A stretch of 41,989 nt of DNA from DASWNP01 sp036399175 (GTDB taxonomy: Bacteria > Acidobacteriota > Blastocatellia > Pyrinomonadales > Pyrinomonadaceae). The notes beneath the pieces are model-generated. The model was not told the origin of the DNA. It saw only the letters and a list, made by a program, of their open reading frames with translations, and searched no databases. Below, one piece after another: positions 14,351-23,500 of this stretch; the first letter of the stretch is position 1; the number at the start of each line of letters is the position of its first letter. The DNA lies in the NCBI GenBank assembly GCA_036399175.1, contig DASWNP010000047.1, positions 1 to 41,989 of the forward strand, in the 5' to 3' direction. The translations under genes and the position numbers were made by a program.

Positions 14351-14633
14351 ATCTTAAGCTCCGTTAAAATAGCATCAGCCGATGCGTGCGACGCGCGAAG
14401 AAGCTCTCCCGTCCACGCCTGCGCGAAACGAACTCTCAGCTTGCGAATTACGAAAATGAATCACCATTCAGTTTAGCTGCACCGCCGCGAAATAGCAAAA
14501 CAGGAGCGGCCACTGAAGAGCGGCCTGGAGAGCGACCGCTGGCAGCCTGCGGCGCGACGCGCCGACTTCGTCAGAGGCCGTTTCGCGCCGCGCATCTTTC
14601 TTCGGCAAACGCGCTGGTGTAAACTGCGCCCTG
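14351..14633. other. Divergent intergenic region, ETF-QO and DUF3142
   Basis: These 283 bases should contain the promoters of two divergent transcripts. I see no convincing hexamer pair, no tRNA and no strong hairpin. Short frames here read as Arg/Ala-rich noise. Confidence 0.4.
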
Positions 14634-15482
14634 ATGTCGTCGAGCCCCTCCGTCATGCGCGCCCGAAGCTTCAATAAAACTCCTTTTCTGTTCGTGACGC
14701 TCGCGCTTCTGGCGGGCTTCGCGCTCGTCGCCTTTCTGGTCGCGGCGCTCGCCGTCAGGCCGCGCACTTCTTCAAGTGTCGGCGCAGAGCGCGCGCGACG
14801 CCTTTCGAGCCTTCCGCCCGTCATCCTCTGGGCTTGGGAGCGACCGGAAAAACTCGATTATCTCGACACGCGGCGCGTCGGCGTCGCCTTTCTCGCGCGG
14901 ACGCTTCACCTGCGCGGGGAGTCGGTCGTTGTGCGCCCGCGCTTGCAGCCTTTGCAGGTTGCGCCCGACGCTTCGCTCGTCGCCGTCGTGCGCATCGAGT
15001 CGGACAAGTCAGAGCCTCCAACCCTCTCCGAAGTGCAACGCGCGCGGACGGTCGAAGCGATTGTCGCTTTGAAAGAGAAGCGCGCCGTACGTGCGATTCA
15101 GATAGATTTCGACGCGACAGTCTCAGAGCGCGACTTTTATCGTCAGTTGCTGTTCGACGTGCGGCGCGCTCTGCCCGGCGACCTCGCTCTCTCCATGACG
15201 GCGCTCGCTTCGTGGTGTATGCACGACGACTGGCTGAGGGATTTGCCGGTTGACGAAGCCGTGCCGATGCTGTTTCGCATGGGCGCTGACGAGCGACAGG
15301 TGCGCCATCAACTGCGAGCGGGCGCGGGCTTTCGCCCGCCGGTCTGCCGCGCGAGTCTCGGCGTCTCGACCGACGAGCCGTTCGCCTTCGAGCTTGCGCG
15401 CCCCGCGCGTCTATACGTTTTTCATCCCCGTTCATGGTCTTCCGAGTCAGTTCGCCAAATTCTTGAGAGGCATCCCCAATGA
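14634..15482 (+). CDS. DUF3142 protein, membrane-anchored
   Basis: This 282-residue protein has one N-terminal membrane helix (about residues 18-40) and an extracytoplasmic domain that matches the DUF3142 pattern: ILWAWERPEKL (64-74), a VAFLARTLHL segment, QIDFDATVSERDFY (about 160-173), MTALASWC, and DEAVPMLFRMG. The conserved acidic and aromatic residues suggest a glycoside-hydrolase-like barrel, but no function is established. Its stop overlaps the ATG of the next gene by four bases (ATGA), so the two are translated together and probably work together at the cell envelope. Confidence 0.8.
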   Translation: MSSSPSVMRARSFNKTPFLFVTLALLAGFALVAFLVAALAVRPRTSSSVGAERARRLSSLPPVILWAWERPEKLDYLDTRRVGVAFLARTLHLRGESVVVRPRLQPLQVAPDASLVAVVRIESDKSEPPTLSEVQRARTVEAIVALKEKRAVRAIQIDFDATVSERDFYRQLLFDVRRALPGDLALSMTALASWCMHDDWLRDLPVDEAVPMLFRMGADERQVRHQLRAGAGFRPPVCRASLGVSTDEPFAFELARPARLYVFHPRSWSSESVRQILERHPQ

Positions 15483-17794
15483 GCATCAAGCATCGTCAAC
15501 TGTTCTCCCTCTTCGTCGCGTCGGTTCTCCTGCTGGGCGGCGCGCGTCTGAGCTTCGCCTGCGGCCCCTACTCGCTCGAAGCCGCCTTCACCTTCTCGAA
15601 GCACCCTGACTTTCCTCTGGAGAGATTCGCTCGCGGCGAAATCGGAGTGCTGCAACCGACCTACGCGCGCTCGTATCTCTACGCTGCCTATCGACAGATG
15701 TCGGGCGCGAGCTTCAACAACGCGGAGCAGTCGGCGCTCTCGGAGCTTTGGAAGGAGCGCATTGATTACGCATGGGAGCGAAAGGGTGAAGACTGGATTC
15801 AGAAGTGGCGTGAGGCGCGAAAGCGCGTCGCGGGCGTCGCCGAAGTGGCCGACATCTCGGTCTTCCGCTCGCGCGAGAAGCCGAACGACTACGAGACTTA
15901 TCTCAACTGTCAGGACGACGCCTTTCGCACGGCGACAGCCACGCTCGAAGAGCGTATCAAAAAGTTCGGCGCGGAGAGCCCCGTCCTGAAAGAGTGGGTG
16001 GCGGCGCAGGACCTGGTTTTCGCCAACTGCTCCGAAGGCGAGCGCATCCCTTCTGCCGCCGAGCCCGGCGCAGACCCCCTCCTTCGCGCCGACCGCGCAT
16101 ATCAGATTGCCGCCGCCAACTTCTACGCGGCACGCTTCGACGAAGCGCGAAAGGCTTTTGAAGAGATTGCTGCCGACGCGTCGTCGCCCTGGCGCGCGGT
16201 CGCGCCTTATCTCGCGGCGCGTGCGCTTCTCAGAAAGGGTAGTCTCGGTCAGGAGTCTCTGCGCGCAGAGAGTCTGAGCGCGGCTGAGAAACAGTTGCAG
16301 AAGATTCTCGACGACCGCAGTTTGAGCGCGACGCACCGGGACGCGCGCCGCCTGCTGAACCTCGTCCGCCTGCGCCTGCGCCCCGAAGAGAAGCTGCACG
16401 AGCTGGCGCGCGACCTTCTGAAGCGCGACGCTCAGGGAAATTTCAAGCAGGACGTGTGGGACTACACGCTTCTGCTCGACAAGTTTCTCAAAGATGATGA
16501 GGGCGACCCCGACGAGCGTATGTTCAAAAACGTCCCCGCTCACGTTCGCGGCGACGACCTCTCCGACTGGGTGACGACCTTCCAGATTCGAGACGACGAA
16601 GCTCTCGAACACAGTCTGCGACGTTGGGAGACGAGCGCCGCTTTGCCCTGGCTCGTCGCCGCGCTCTCGAAGGTGGGGGCGAAGCATCCGAAGACGGCAG
16701 GACTGGTCGAAGCTGCCGCGAAGGTCGGCGCTGATTCGCCCGCCTATGCGACCGTCGTCTTTCACTCCGCGCGTCTGTTGAGAGAGGCCGGGCGCGAAGA
16801 AGAGGCGCGCTCGCGTCTCGACGCGGCGCTCTCGCGCGATGCCGCGCGCCTGCCCGTTTCCGCACACAACCGCCTGCTCGGTCAGCGAATGCTTCTCGCG
16901 CGCAGCCTCGAAGAGTTTCTACGCTTCGCGCAGCGCACGCCTACGGCTCTCAGCTGGAACGAAGACGGGCGCGAGCTTCCCGCCGACGCTTCCGAGGTGG
17001 AAGCGAACGACCGTGCGAAAGTCGCGCGCGGGCGTACGCTCTTCGACGACGACGCTGCCGCCATCCTGAACGCGCAGTTTCCCCTCGCCCTCTTGAAGCA
17101 GGCCGCGATGAGCGAAGCGCTGCCCGAACACCTGCGCCGCGAACTCGCGCTCGCTGCATGGGTGCGCTCGCTGCTTCTGGAAGACAGGGAGACTGGCAGA
17201 GAGCTTGTCCCGCTCGTCGAAAGCCTCGTGCCCGAACTCAAGGGTTATCTCAGCGCCGACCTCGACGCTAGCACCGACGAAGCGCGAAAGTTCAACGGCC
17301 TCTACGCCCTTCTGAAGTTTCCCGGCATGCAGCCGCACGCCGATTCCGGCATCGGCAGAACGACGCCGATAAACAGCATCGACAGCTACCGGGACAATTG
17401 GTGGTGCGTGCATACTCCGCAGGAGACTCAAACATCTTCCGCCGACGGCGCGGTAGCGGGAGCCCAAACGCAGAGCGCCGCCGCCAAGCCAGCTAACAAC
17501 TTTCCGAGTTTCCTCAACGCACGACAGAGAGCGCAGGCCGCGCGCGAAGTGGCGCGCATCGAAGCTCTCGGCACGGCTCCAAACTTCCTCGCGCGTCTCG
17601 CCGTCGAATGGGCGAACAAGTCGCCCGACGACCCGCGCGTGCCCGAAGCCCTGCACCTCGCCGTCAGGTCAACGCGCTACGGGTGCAGCGACGCCGGAAC
17701 AGGCGCACTCTCGAAGGCCGCCTTTCAAACGCTGCACAAACGCTACCCGAAGAGCGAATGGGCGAAGAAGACGCCCTACTGGTTCAACGGCTAA
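15479..17794 (+). CDS. Large exported helical-repeat protein, unknown function
   Basis: This 771-residue protein has a signal peptide (cleavage near LSFA, residue 27) and a mature start CGPYSLEAAFTFSKHPDFP. The rest is mostly alpha-helical with TPR-like stretches, for example AARFDEARKAFEEIA and REAGREEEARSRLDAAL. It is not a family I can name. It is coupled to the DUF3142 gene by a four-base overlap, so a joint envelope or surface-polysaccharide role is plausible but unproven. The cysteine after the signal sequence lacks a good lipobox, so a soluble periplasmic form is more likely than a lipoprotein. Confidence 0.75.
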   Translation: MSIKHRQLFSLFVASVLLLGGARLSFACGPYSLEAAFTFSKHPDFPLERFARGEIGVLQPTYARSYLYAAYRQMSGASFNNAEQSALSELWKERIDYAWERKGEDWIQKWREARKRVAGVAEVADISVFRSREKPNDYETYLNCQDDAFRTATATLEERIKKFGAESPVLKEWVAAQDLVFANCSEGERIPSAAEPGADPLLRADRAYQIAAANFYAARFDEARKAFEEIAADASSPWRAVAPYLAARALLRKGSLGQESLRAESLSAAEKQLQKILDDRSLSATHRDARRLLNLVRLRLRPEEKLHELARDLLKRDAQGNFKQDVWDYTLLLDKFLKDDEGDPDERMFKNVPAHVRGDDLSDWVTTFQIRDDEALEHSLRRWETSAALPWLVAALSKVGAKHPKTAGLVEAAAKVGADSPAYATVVFHSARLLREAGREEEARSRLDAALSRDAARLPVSAHNRLLGQRMLLARSLEEFLRFAQRTPTALSWNEDGRELPADASEVEANDRAKVARGRTLFDDDAAAILNAQFPLALLKQAAMSEALPEHLRRELALAAWVRSLLLEDRETGRELVPLVESLVPELKGYLSADLDASTDEARKFNGLYALLKFPGMQPHADSGIGRTTPINSIDSYRDNWWCVHTPQETQTSSADGAVAGAQTQSAAAKPANNFPSFLNARQRAQAAREVARIEALGTAPNFLARLAVEWANKSPDDPRVPEALHLAVRSTRYGCSDAGTGALSKAAFQTLHKRYPKSEWAKKTPYWFNG

Positions 17795-17860
17795 CTGCGC
17801 TATCATCTTCGTCAGACGAATCCCGAAACAGCATTCATCTCAAGGAGGGAAACCGAACCA

Positions 17861-19954
17861 ATGGCCGAGCATAAACACACTAACCGCCTGCAACACGAGT
17901 CGAGCCCGTATCTTTTGCAGCACGCGCACAACCCCGTCGATTGGTACGGCTGGGGCGACGAGGCGCTTGAGCGTGCGCGTGCGGAGAACAAGCCCATCCT
18001 TCTCAGCATCGGCTACTCGGCCTGCCATTGGTGTCACGTCATGGAGCGCGAGTCGTTCGAGAACGAAGAGATTGCGAAGCTGATGAACGAGCATTTCATC
18101 AACATCAAGGTTGACCGCGAAGAGCGTCCCGACCTCGACCAGATTTACATGAACGCCGTCCAAATGATGACCGGACACGGCGGCTGGCCGCTCACAATCT
18201 TTCTCACGCCCGAGCTTGTTCCCTTCTACGGCGGCACGTATTTTCCGCCCGCAGACCGCTACAACATCCCCGGCTTTCCGCGCGTCCTCCTGGGCGTCGC
18301 CGACGCCTATCGCAACAAGCCCGAAGAGGTCGCGCAGACGGCGCTGGAGCTGCTCGACGCGCTTCGTCGCTCGGGCACGCTGCGCGAGTCGAGCCAGATG
18401 CTTATGCCCTCCCTGCTCGACGACGCCTTTCGCGCTCTCACCCGTAGCTACGACCCACGACACGGCGGCTTCGGCAGCGCACCCAAGTTCCCCTCCTCGA
18501 TGAATCTCGAATTCTGTCTCCGCGCCTACCACCGAACGAATCGCGGCGACGCCTTGCAGATTGCAACGCACACTTGTCGCAAGATGGCCGAAGGCGGTAT
18601 GTACGACCAGCTCGGCGGAGGCTTCCATCGCTACTCGACCGATGCGCGCTGGCTCGTCCCGCACTTCGAGAAGATGCTCTACGACAACGCCCTGCTCTCG
18701 CGTCTCTACCTGCACGTCTACCAGTTGACGGGCGAAGACTTCTTCCGCCGCATCGCCATCGAGACGCTCGACTACGTCGTCCGCGAAATGACCGACGCCG
18801 AAGGCGGTTTCTATTCCACGCAGGACGCCGACTCCGAAGGCGTCGAGGGAAAATTCTTCGTCTGGACGCTCGAAGAGGTCGAAGAGCTGCTCGGCAAAGA
18901 AGACGCCGCGCTCTTCTCGGCTTATTACGACGTGACCGGGCAAGGAAACTTCGAGGAAAAGAACATCCTCAACGTCCCACGCCCGGCCGAAGAGGTGGCG
19001 AAGCAATCGAACGTCTCTCTTGAGCGTTTGCTGGATGCGGTCGAGCGCGGACGTAGACTGCTGTTCGAGGCGCGCGAGGCTCGCATCAAGCCCGGTCGTG
19101 ACGAAAAAGTTCTGGCCGCGTGGAACGGCCTCATGCTCGAAAGCTTCGCGGAGGCTTCCGTCGTCCTCGAACGCCCGGACTACCGCGAGGTTGCCGAGCG
19201 CAACGCCGCCTTCATCCTCCAACGCCTCAGAGAAAACGATTTGCTCCTGCACGTCTACAAAGACGGGAAGGCCAAGCACAAAGCTTATCTCGACGACTAC
19301 GCCTTCATCATCTCCGGTCTCGTCACGCTCTACGAAGCGACGGGCGAGGCGCGCTGGCTCGAAGAATCAATCGCGCTCACGGACAAGATGATTGAAGAGT
19401 TTTGGGACGACTCGGAGGGGGGATTTTTCTACACGGGCAAGAGCGGCGAGCAGCTCATCGTCCGCACGAAGGACTTCTTCGACAACGCGACGCCCTCCGG
19501 CAACTCGGTCGCCGCAGACCTTCTTCTGCGTCTCTCCGCGCTCACCGAAGACGAGCGCTACGAGCGCCACGCCGTCTCTATCCTCCGCCTCGTCCGCGAC
19601 CAGATGGCTCGTTATCCTTCCGCCTTCGGCGTCTCTCTCGGCGCGCTCGATTTCTACCTCTCGACGCCCAAAGAAATCGTCATCGTCGGCTCGCCCGAAG
19701 CGGAAGATACGCGCTCGCTCGCGCGTGAAGTCTGGAAGCGATACATTCCAAACAAGGTCGTCGCTCAAACAGCCGAAGGCGACGAGCGAGCCGCGCGCCT
19801 CTCCACCTTGCTGCAAAACCGCTCGACTATCGGAGGGCGACCGACGGCCTACGTCTGCGAAAATCGAACCTGCCAGCAGCCCGTCACAACGCCGCATGAA
19901 TTGGCCGCGCAGCTCGACGCAACTGCCGAGAGAAGCGCCAGCGGAGCGTCGTAG
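17861..19954 (+). CDS. Thioredoxin-fold DUF255/YyaL-type protein
   Basis: This 697-residue protein belongs to the DUF255 (YyaL, SPATA20-like) family. The N-terminal thioredoxin-like domain (about 1-165) opens with NRLQHESSPYLLQHAHNPVDW and has a CHWC motif (C55, C58), then GGWPLTIFLTP. The remainder is an (alpha/alpha)6-barrel of the cellobiose-epimerase type. The biochemical role is not settled in any organism. A strong AAGGAGGG site precedes the ATG. It lies 66 bases after the preceding gene and ends at a double hairpin. Confidence 0.92.
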   Translation: MAEHKHTNRLQHESSPYLLQHAHNPVDWYGWGDEALERARAENKPILLSIGYSACHWCHVMERESFENEEIAKLMNEHFINIKVDREERPDLDQIYMNAVQMMTGHGGWPLTIFLTPELVPFYGGTYFPPADRYNIPGFPRVLLGVADAYRNKPEEVAQTALELLDALRRSGTLRESSQMLMPSLLDDAFRALTRSYDPRHGGFGSAPKFPSSMNLEFCLRAYHRTNRGDALQIATHTCRKMAEGGMYDQLGGGFHRYSTDARWLVPHFEKMLYDNALLSRLYLHVYQLTGEDFFRRIAIETLDYVVREMTDAEGGFYSTQDADSEGVEGKFFVWTLEEVEELLGKEDAALFSAYYDVTGQGNFEEKNILNVPRPAEEVAKQSNVSLERLLDAVERGRRLLFEAREARIKPGRDEKVLAAWNGLMLESFAEASVVLERPDYREVAERNAAFILQRLRENDLLLHVYKDGKAKHKAYLDDYAFIISGLVTLYEATGEARWLEESIALTDKMIEEFWDDSEGGFFYTGKSGEQLIVRTKDFFDNATPSGNSVAADLLLRLSALTEDERYERHAVSILRLVRDQMARYPSAFGVSLGALDFYLSTPKEIVIVGSPEAEDTRSLAREVWKRYIPNKVVAQTAEGDERAARLSTLLQNRSTIGGRPTAYVCENRTCQQPVTTPHELAAQLDATAERSASGAS

Positions 19955-19981
19955 ACCAAATTTAAATCGAGCGCGAAAAAC

Positions 19982-20021
19982 AACTGTAGGGGCGTGGGAA
20001 GCGCCCTCCGCCCCTACAGTT
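19982..20021 (+). terminator. GC-rich hairpin after the DUF255 gene
   Basis: A 13-bp perfect stem, AACTGTAGGGGCG with its reverse complement, carries a 14-base loop and is followed by TTTT. It is 27 bases after the stop of the DUF255 gene. Confidence 0.65.
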
Positions 20022-20027
20022 TTGAGA

Positions 20028-20058
20028 TAGGAGTCGCATTCGTCTGCGACTCCTATTT
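20028..20058. terminator. Intrinsic terminator between DUF255 gene and rnd
   Basis: A stem of TAGGAGTCGCA with its reverse complement and a tight loop is followed by six T residues on the plus strand. The right arm overlaps the TAG stop of the convergent ribonuclease D gene. It is the second of two consecutive hairpins. Confidence 0.8.
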
Positions 20059-20958
20059 TTTGTCGCCGAGCCGTTCCAGAGCTTCGCTTAAAGCCGCGAG
20101 CAATTCCGCACCGAAGCGCTCGATTTTGGATTCGCCGAGACCGTATATACCGACGAGCGCGTCGAGTGTGGAGGGGCGCTCGCGCGCCAGGTGCTCAAGC
20201 GTTTTGTCGGCGCAGACCATGTATGCCGGGCGTCGCTGCGCGTTGGCCTGCGCCATTCTCCATCTCTTCAGCTCGGCGACAATCTGTTTCTCCTCCGCCG
20301 TGAGAGGCACCTCCGGCACTTGCGGGACGCGCCTCCTGCGTCGCGGCTTGCTCTCCGCGTTCTCAGGCCGCGCGCGCAAGGTCGAGTAGCGCAGCACCTC
20401 TTCGAGCCTTCCCTCCTCCGCCAAACGCCGCGCCAGCTCTTCGTAAACGCGCAGCGTCGCCAACGCATCCGTGGCGGCATAACCGAGCTGAGAGCGCGTC
20501 AAAGGACGACGCTTCCAGTTCGATTGTTGCAGGCTTTTATCCAGGGGGATGCCGAAGAGATGTTCGACGACCGATGCCAAACTGTACGAGGGCAGGCTGA
20601 GGGTCAAACGCGCCATTTGCAGCGTGTCGATGAAAGCGACGGGGCGCAAACCGGCGTTACTCAGAATCATCTCGTCGAAGCGGGCGTTGTGCGCTGCCAT
20701 CGACACGCTCGCAGATTCGACCAGAGGCCGCAACGTCTCCACATCGACTGAAAGCGCATCAATCACAAGCAGTTGTCCGGCGGCGGATGCGACCTGCATG
20801 AGCGACAGACGACCGCACTTTGCCGCCGCGTCCCAGTAGGTTTCGGTATCCAGCCCGACGAGCGTCTCCGAAAGCAGAGGCTCAAGCGCTTCGCGCGCCT
20901 CACCCGTGTCGCTGATGAAGCGATAGCTTCTTCCTTCGATGAGGCTCGCGTCGCTCAC
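20053..20958 (-). CDS. rnd: Ribonuclease D-like 3'-5' exonuclease
   Basis: This 301-residue protein has a DEDDy exonuclease domain followed by an HRDC domain. Catalytic residues visible are D37 and E39 (GLDTETYWD), D95 (HNARFDEM), and Y160 with D164 (LGYAATDAL). The HRDC domain spans about 220-300 (KRWRMAQANAQRRPAYMV, then GLGESKIERFG). RNase D trims 3' ends of tRNA and other small RNAs. The protein is shorter than E. coli RNase D and has a single HRDC domain. The start is a GTG. The stop codon lies inside the shared terminator. Confidence 0.9.
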   Translation of the reverse strand: MSDASLIEGRSYRFISDTGEAREALEPLLSETLVGLDTETYWDAAAKCGRLSLMQVASAAGQLLVIDALSVDVETLRPLVESASVSMAAHNARFDEMILSNAGLRPVAFIDTLQMARLTLSLPSYSLASVVEHLFGIPLDKSLQQSNWKRRPLTRSQLGYAATDALATLRVYEELARRLAEEGRLEEVLRYSTLRARPENAESKPRRRRRVPQVPEVPLTAEEKQIVAELKRWRMAQANAQRRPAYMVCADKTLEHLARERPSTLDALVGIYGLGESKIERFGAELLAALSEALERLGDKK

Positions 20959-21051
20959 TGTCGAACTAAAGGGCGCAAGGAGTTTCGCTCTGAAAATTCT
21001 TCGACATACCCTTCCGGGCTTCTCGCCAGAGAATCGGCGAGCTGGAAAAAG

Positions 21052-21082
21052 AAAAGGCGCGCCGACTTGCTGCGCGCCTTTT
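21052..21082 (-). terminator. Terminator of the Asn/Thr-rich lipoprotein gene
   Basis: AAAAGGCGCGC pairs with GCGCGCCTTTT across a nine-base loop. Read on the minus strand it is followed by TTTTCTTTTT, so it should stop the lipoprotein transcript 24 bases after its stop codon. Confidence 0.8.
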
Positions 21083-21105
21083 ACCTCCCGAGACCTGATA
21101 CCAGC

Positions 21106-21486
21106 TTACGGGGTGCGGTTCGTGTTGGCGTTCGTGTTGCCGCCGGTGCGGTTCGTGTTGTTGGCGTTGCCGCCCGTGCCCGTGCCGGCGTTCGTGTTGC
21201 CATTACGGTTCATGTTGCCGTTCATGTTCCCCGCGTTGGCGTTCATGTTGCCGTTCATGTTGCCGTTCATGTTCCCGTTCATGTTGCCGTTCATATTGGC
21301 ATTCATGTTCGAGTTCATGTTGGTATCGGTCGTGGTGTTGGTCGTGGTCGTGGTGGTCGTGGTGTTCGTGGTAGTCGCGTTCGTATTAGTCGCGTTAGTG
21401 TTAGTGTTGGTATTGTCCGTGCTTGTACAACCGGCCCAGAGACTGGCAACGGTGAGCAAAGCCAGAAGCGCTAAAGTTCGTCGCAT
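21106..21486 (-). CDS. Asn/Thr-rich low-complexity lipoprotein
   Basis: This 126-residue precursor has a lipoprotein signal peptide ending LWAGC, so Cys19 should be lipidated. The mature part is almost wholly low complexity: alternating Asn-Thr, a Thr run, then a block of about a dozen Asn-Met or Asn-Gly-Asn-Met repeats, then Asn-Thr-Gly-Arg. There is no folded domain. A strong AGGAGG ribosome binding site before the ATG and a terminator of its own show it is a real single-gene unit. The protein is probably a disordered surface or periplasmic tether. The repeat tract could vary in length by slippage. Confidence 0.85.
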   Translation of the reverse strand: MRRTLALLALLTVASLWAGCTSTDNTNTNTNATNTNATTTNTTTTTTTTNTTTDTNMNSNMNANMNGNMNGNMNGNMNGNMNANAGNMNGNMNRNGNTNAGTGTGGNANNTNRTGGNTNANTNRTP

Positions 21487-22070
21487 CGAGTTTCCTCCTG
21501 TACCCTTGTTAAGGTCAGATGTTGGGGAGCTGCGCGAGCTTCGCTCGCTCGCGGTAACGCGGAAACATTCCCGCGACAGCTCGGTGTTAAGAGTTTAGCT
21601 CCGGGCAACCGCTCGCCTCGCGTTCCAAGTGCCGCTTCACGCGAGTTTTGCCCACTGAGCTTGCCATTACCGTATTCCTCTCGCGCGGCGTAAATTGCAA
21701 CAGCCTGCGAGAATCGAAACTGCTGTGGCGTTCTTACGGTGCTTCGCCACTTCGAGCTTGTTTCGCGCGCTTTCGGCGTTCGCGCTCCTCGCGCACACAT
21801 AAACCCTCATCTGACGCACAGATAAGGGCATGGAGGCAAATCGCTTCATGCCAAAGGGGAGCGCGCTTGTGCTCGAAACCTGCGAGGCCCGCGCTAACTT
21901 CCCAAAACACGCCTTAAGTAAATCTTCTTGCGCGCGCAGTGTAACACTAGAACAGCCGGAAATACACGATTTTTTTTCGCGCGTCAAGCGAGCGCAAGAC
22001 CGTTTCGTAACTTTTTTACAACCCGCGCCCGACTAAAATAGTTCCGCAACAACTTTTCTAAATCCGCGTG
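21487..22070. other. 584-base region without a convincing gene
   Basis: Only short Arg/Ser-rich frames are found here, on both strands, with no ribosome binding sites or domains. A run of eight T residues lies at 21971-21978 without a clear stem. The promoter of the Asn/Thr-rich lipoprotein gene should lie in the first 100 bases, but I cannot assign it. Confidence 0.4.
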
Positions 22071-23267
22071 TCAAATAAGGGCGGCGCCCCGGTTTGAGAC
22101 GACGCCCGCAGCAGCCGCCAGACGCTCGGCGCTGAAAATACCGGCCTCTTCGCCCTTGAGCAAGAGACGCACGGCGCGGCGCGCAACCTCAAGTGCCAGA
22201 CCGAAGCCGTGTCCCGTAAAGCCTACCGCATAAACGATGCGTTTGTCGTCCGGTAGCGTACCGACGAGCGGCAGGCCGTCGCGCGAGAAGCCCATCGTGC
22301 CCGCCCAGCGCCCTTCGACGGGCAGGCCAGCCGTCTCTGGAAAGTATTTCAACATAAAGCGTTCCAGAGCGCCTTGCACTTCGCGTGTCGTCTCGTCTGC
22401 GTAACCGGCCTCGCGCTCGGCATATTCGTGTCGCCAGCCGCCGAGCAGAAGTCTTCCGTCCGGCAACTGCCTGAAATAGATGTAGCCGTGATGCGCGTAG
22501 ACCAGACGCTCGACGATGCGAGCTTTTACGGGAGCGGTGACGAGAATCTGGCCTCGATGCGGCTCGACCAGTGGGCGAAAATAATCGTGTATGAGCGGCG
22601 CGTAGGCGTTGAGCGCGATGAAGACCGTCTGCGCGCGAAAATCCGCCGTGCTCGAACGCACCAGAACGGCGTCACCTTGCGGCTCGATGTCGCGCACTTC
22701 ACAGCCTTTGTAAATCTCTACGCCCGAAGCAGTTAGAAGCGCTCCTACCAGCATAAGGGGATGGAGTCCGGCGTCGCTTCTGATGCCGAGCGCGCCATAG
22801 AAGCCCCTTTTGAGCGGGTCGCGCGCCTCGTATTCGACGGGAAAGCCATCCTCCCGAAGCATCTCCGCCGAACGCGCCAGATGCTCGCCCTCGGCCTCCT
22901 CATAGCCGATGCGCCAACTGCCACACTCTTCCAGATTGACTTCTGCCCTCGATTCGGCGAGAAATTCGCGCAAATGGCGTTGATGGTCGAGCGTCGCCTG
23001 CCAGATTTCGCGCGCCCGCTCGCGTCCGTAACCCTCGATTATCCGGTCGTAATGGTCTGAAAGCCCGGCGAGAACCATCCCCGCGTTACGACCTGAAGCG
23101 CCTGCCCCGACCGTCCGCGCCTCTGCGATGACCACTTTCAGCCCCGGCTGCATGCGTCGCAGCCAGAGCGCCGCGCTCGCACCCGTGATGCCTGCGCCGA
23201 GGATACACACATCGCATTCTACCTGCGGGATGCGGGAGGTCGTGCGCTGCCAGTAGGATACGGTCAT
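22071..23267 (-). CDS. FAD-dependent amine oxidoreductase (DAO family)
   Basis: This protein of about 398 residues has an N-terminal FAD-binding motif ILGAGITGASAALWL, and the DAO-family active-site arrangement with GAGASGRNAGMVLAG following the second strand. C-terminal RWAGTMGFSRDGLPLVG and GFTGHGFGLA complete the FAD fold. It is closest in style to gamma-glutamylputrescine oxidase (PuuB) and related D-amino-acid or sarcosine oxidases. The exact substrate is not readable. The ATG at 23267 is chosen; a GTG at 23285 is in frame and possible. It stands alone, with no pathway genes beside it. Confidence 0.85.
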   Translation of the reverse strand: MTVSYWQRTTSRIPQVECDVCILGAGITGASAALWLRRMQPGLKVVIAEARTVGAGASGRNAGMVLAGLSDHYDRIIEGYGRERAREIWQATLDHQRHLREFLAESRAEVNLEECGSWRIGYEEAEGEHLARSAEMLREDGFPVEYEARDPLKRGFYGALGIRSDAGLHPLMLVGALLTASGVEIYKGCEVRDIEPQGDAVLVRSSTADFRAQTVFIALNAYAPLIHDYFRPLVEPHRGQILVTAPVKARIVERLVYAHHGYIYFRQLPDGRLLLGGWRHEYAEREAGYADETTREVQGALERFMLKYFPETAGLPVEGRWAGTMGFSRDGLPLVGTLPDDKRIVYAVGFTGHGFGLALEVARRAVRLLLKGEEAGIFSAERLAAAAGVVSNRGAALI

Positions 23268-23500
23268 GGCCGCACAGAATAACACAAGGAGCGCCCTTTA
23301 TTCAGCCCAAATTCCATCTTTTCTTCAACTTAGAGCTTGACGCCGAGGGACGAAATTGGCTATTCTGCTTGTGCCAACGTTGTTTGGCATAGTTTGTTTA
23401 AACTTTCCCCGCCTCGTCTCAGTGGGAGCATTTCCGCGCTCCGCCGACTCTCTGAAAAATTCTTCCAAGTCATACAGCGACAACAGGATAAGCGCCCGCC

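Noticed and set aside
17840..19279. Long minus-strand open frame opposite the DUF255 gene
   Set aside because: The plus strand encodes a well-conserved family throughout; the opposite frame has shadow composition.
21667..21987. 106-residue minus-strand frame in the gap after the lipoprotein gene
   Set aside because: No ribosome binding site, mixed composition, no recognisable motif, and an overlapping frame of equal quality on the other strand.
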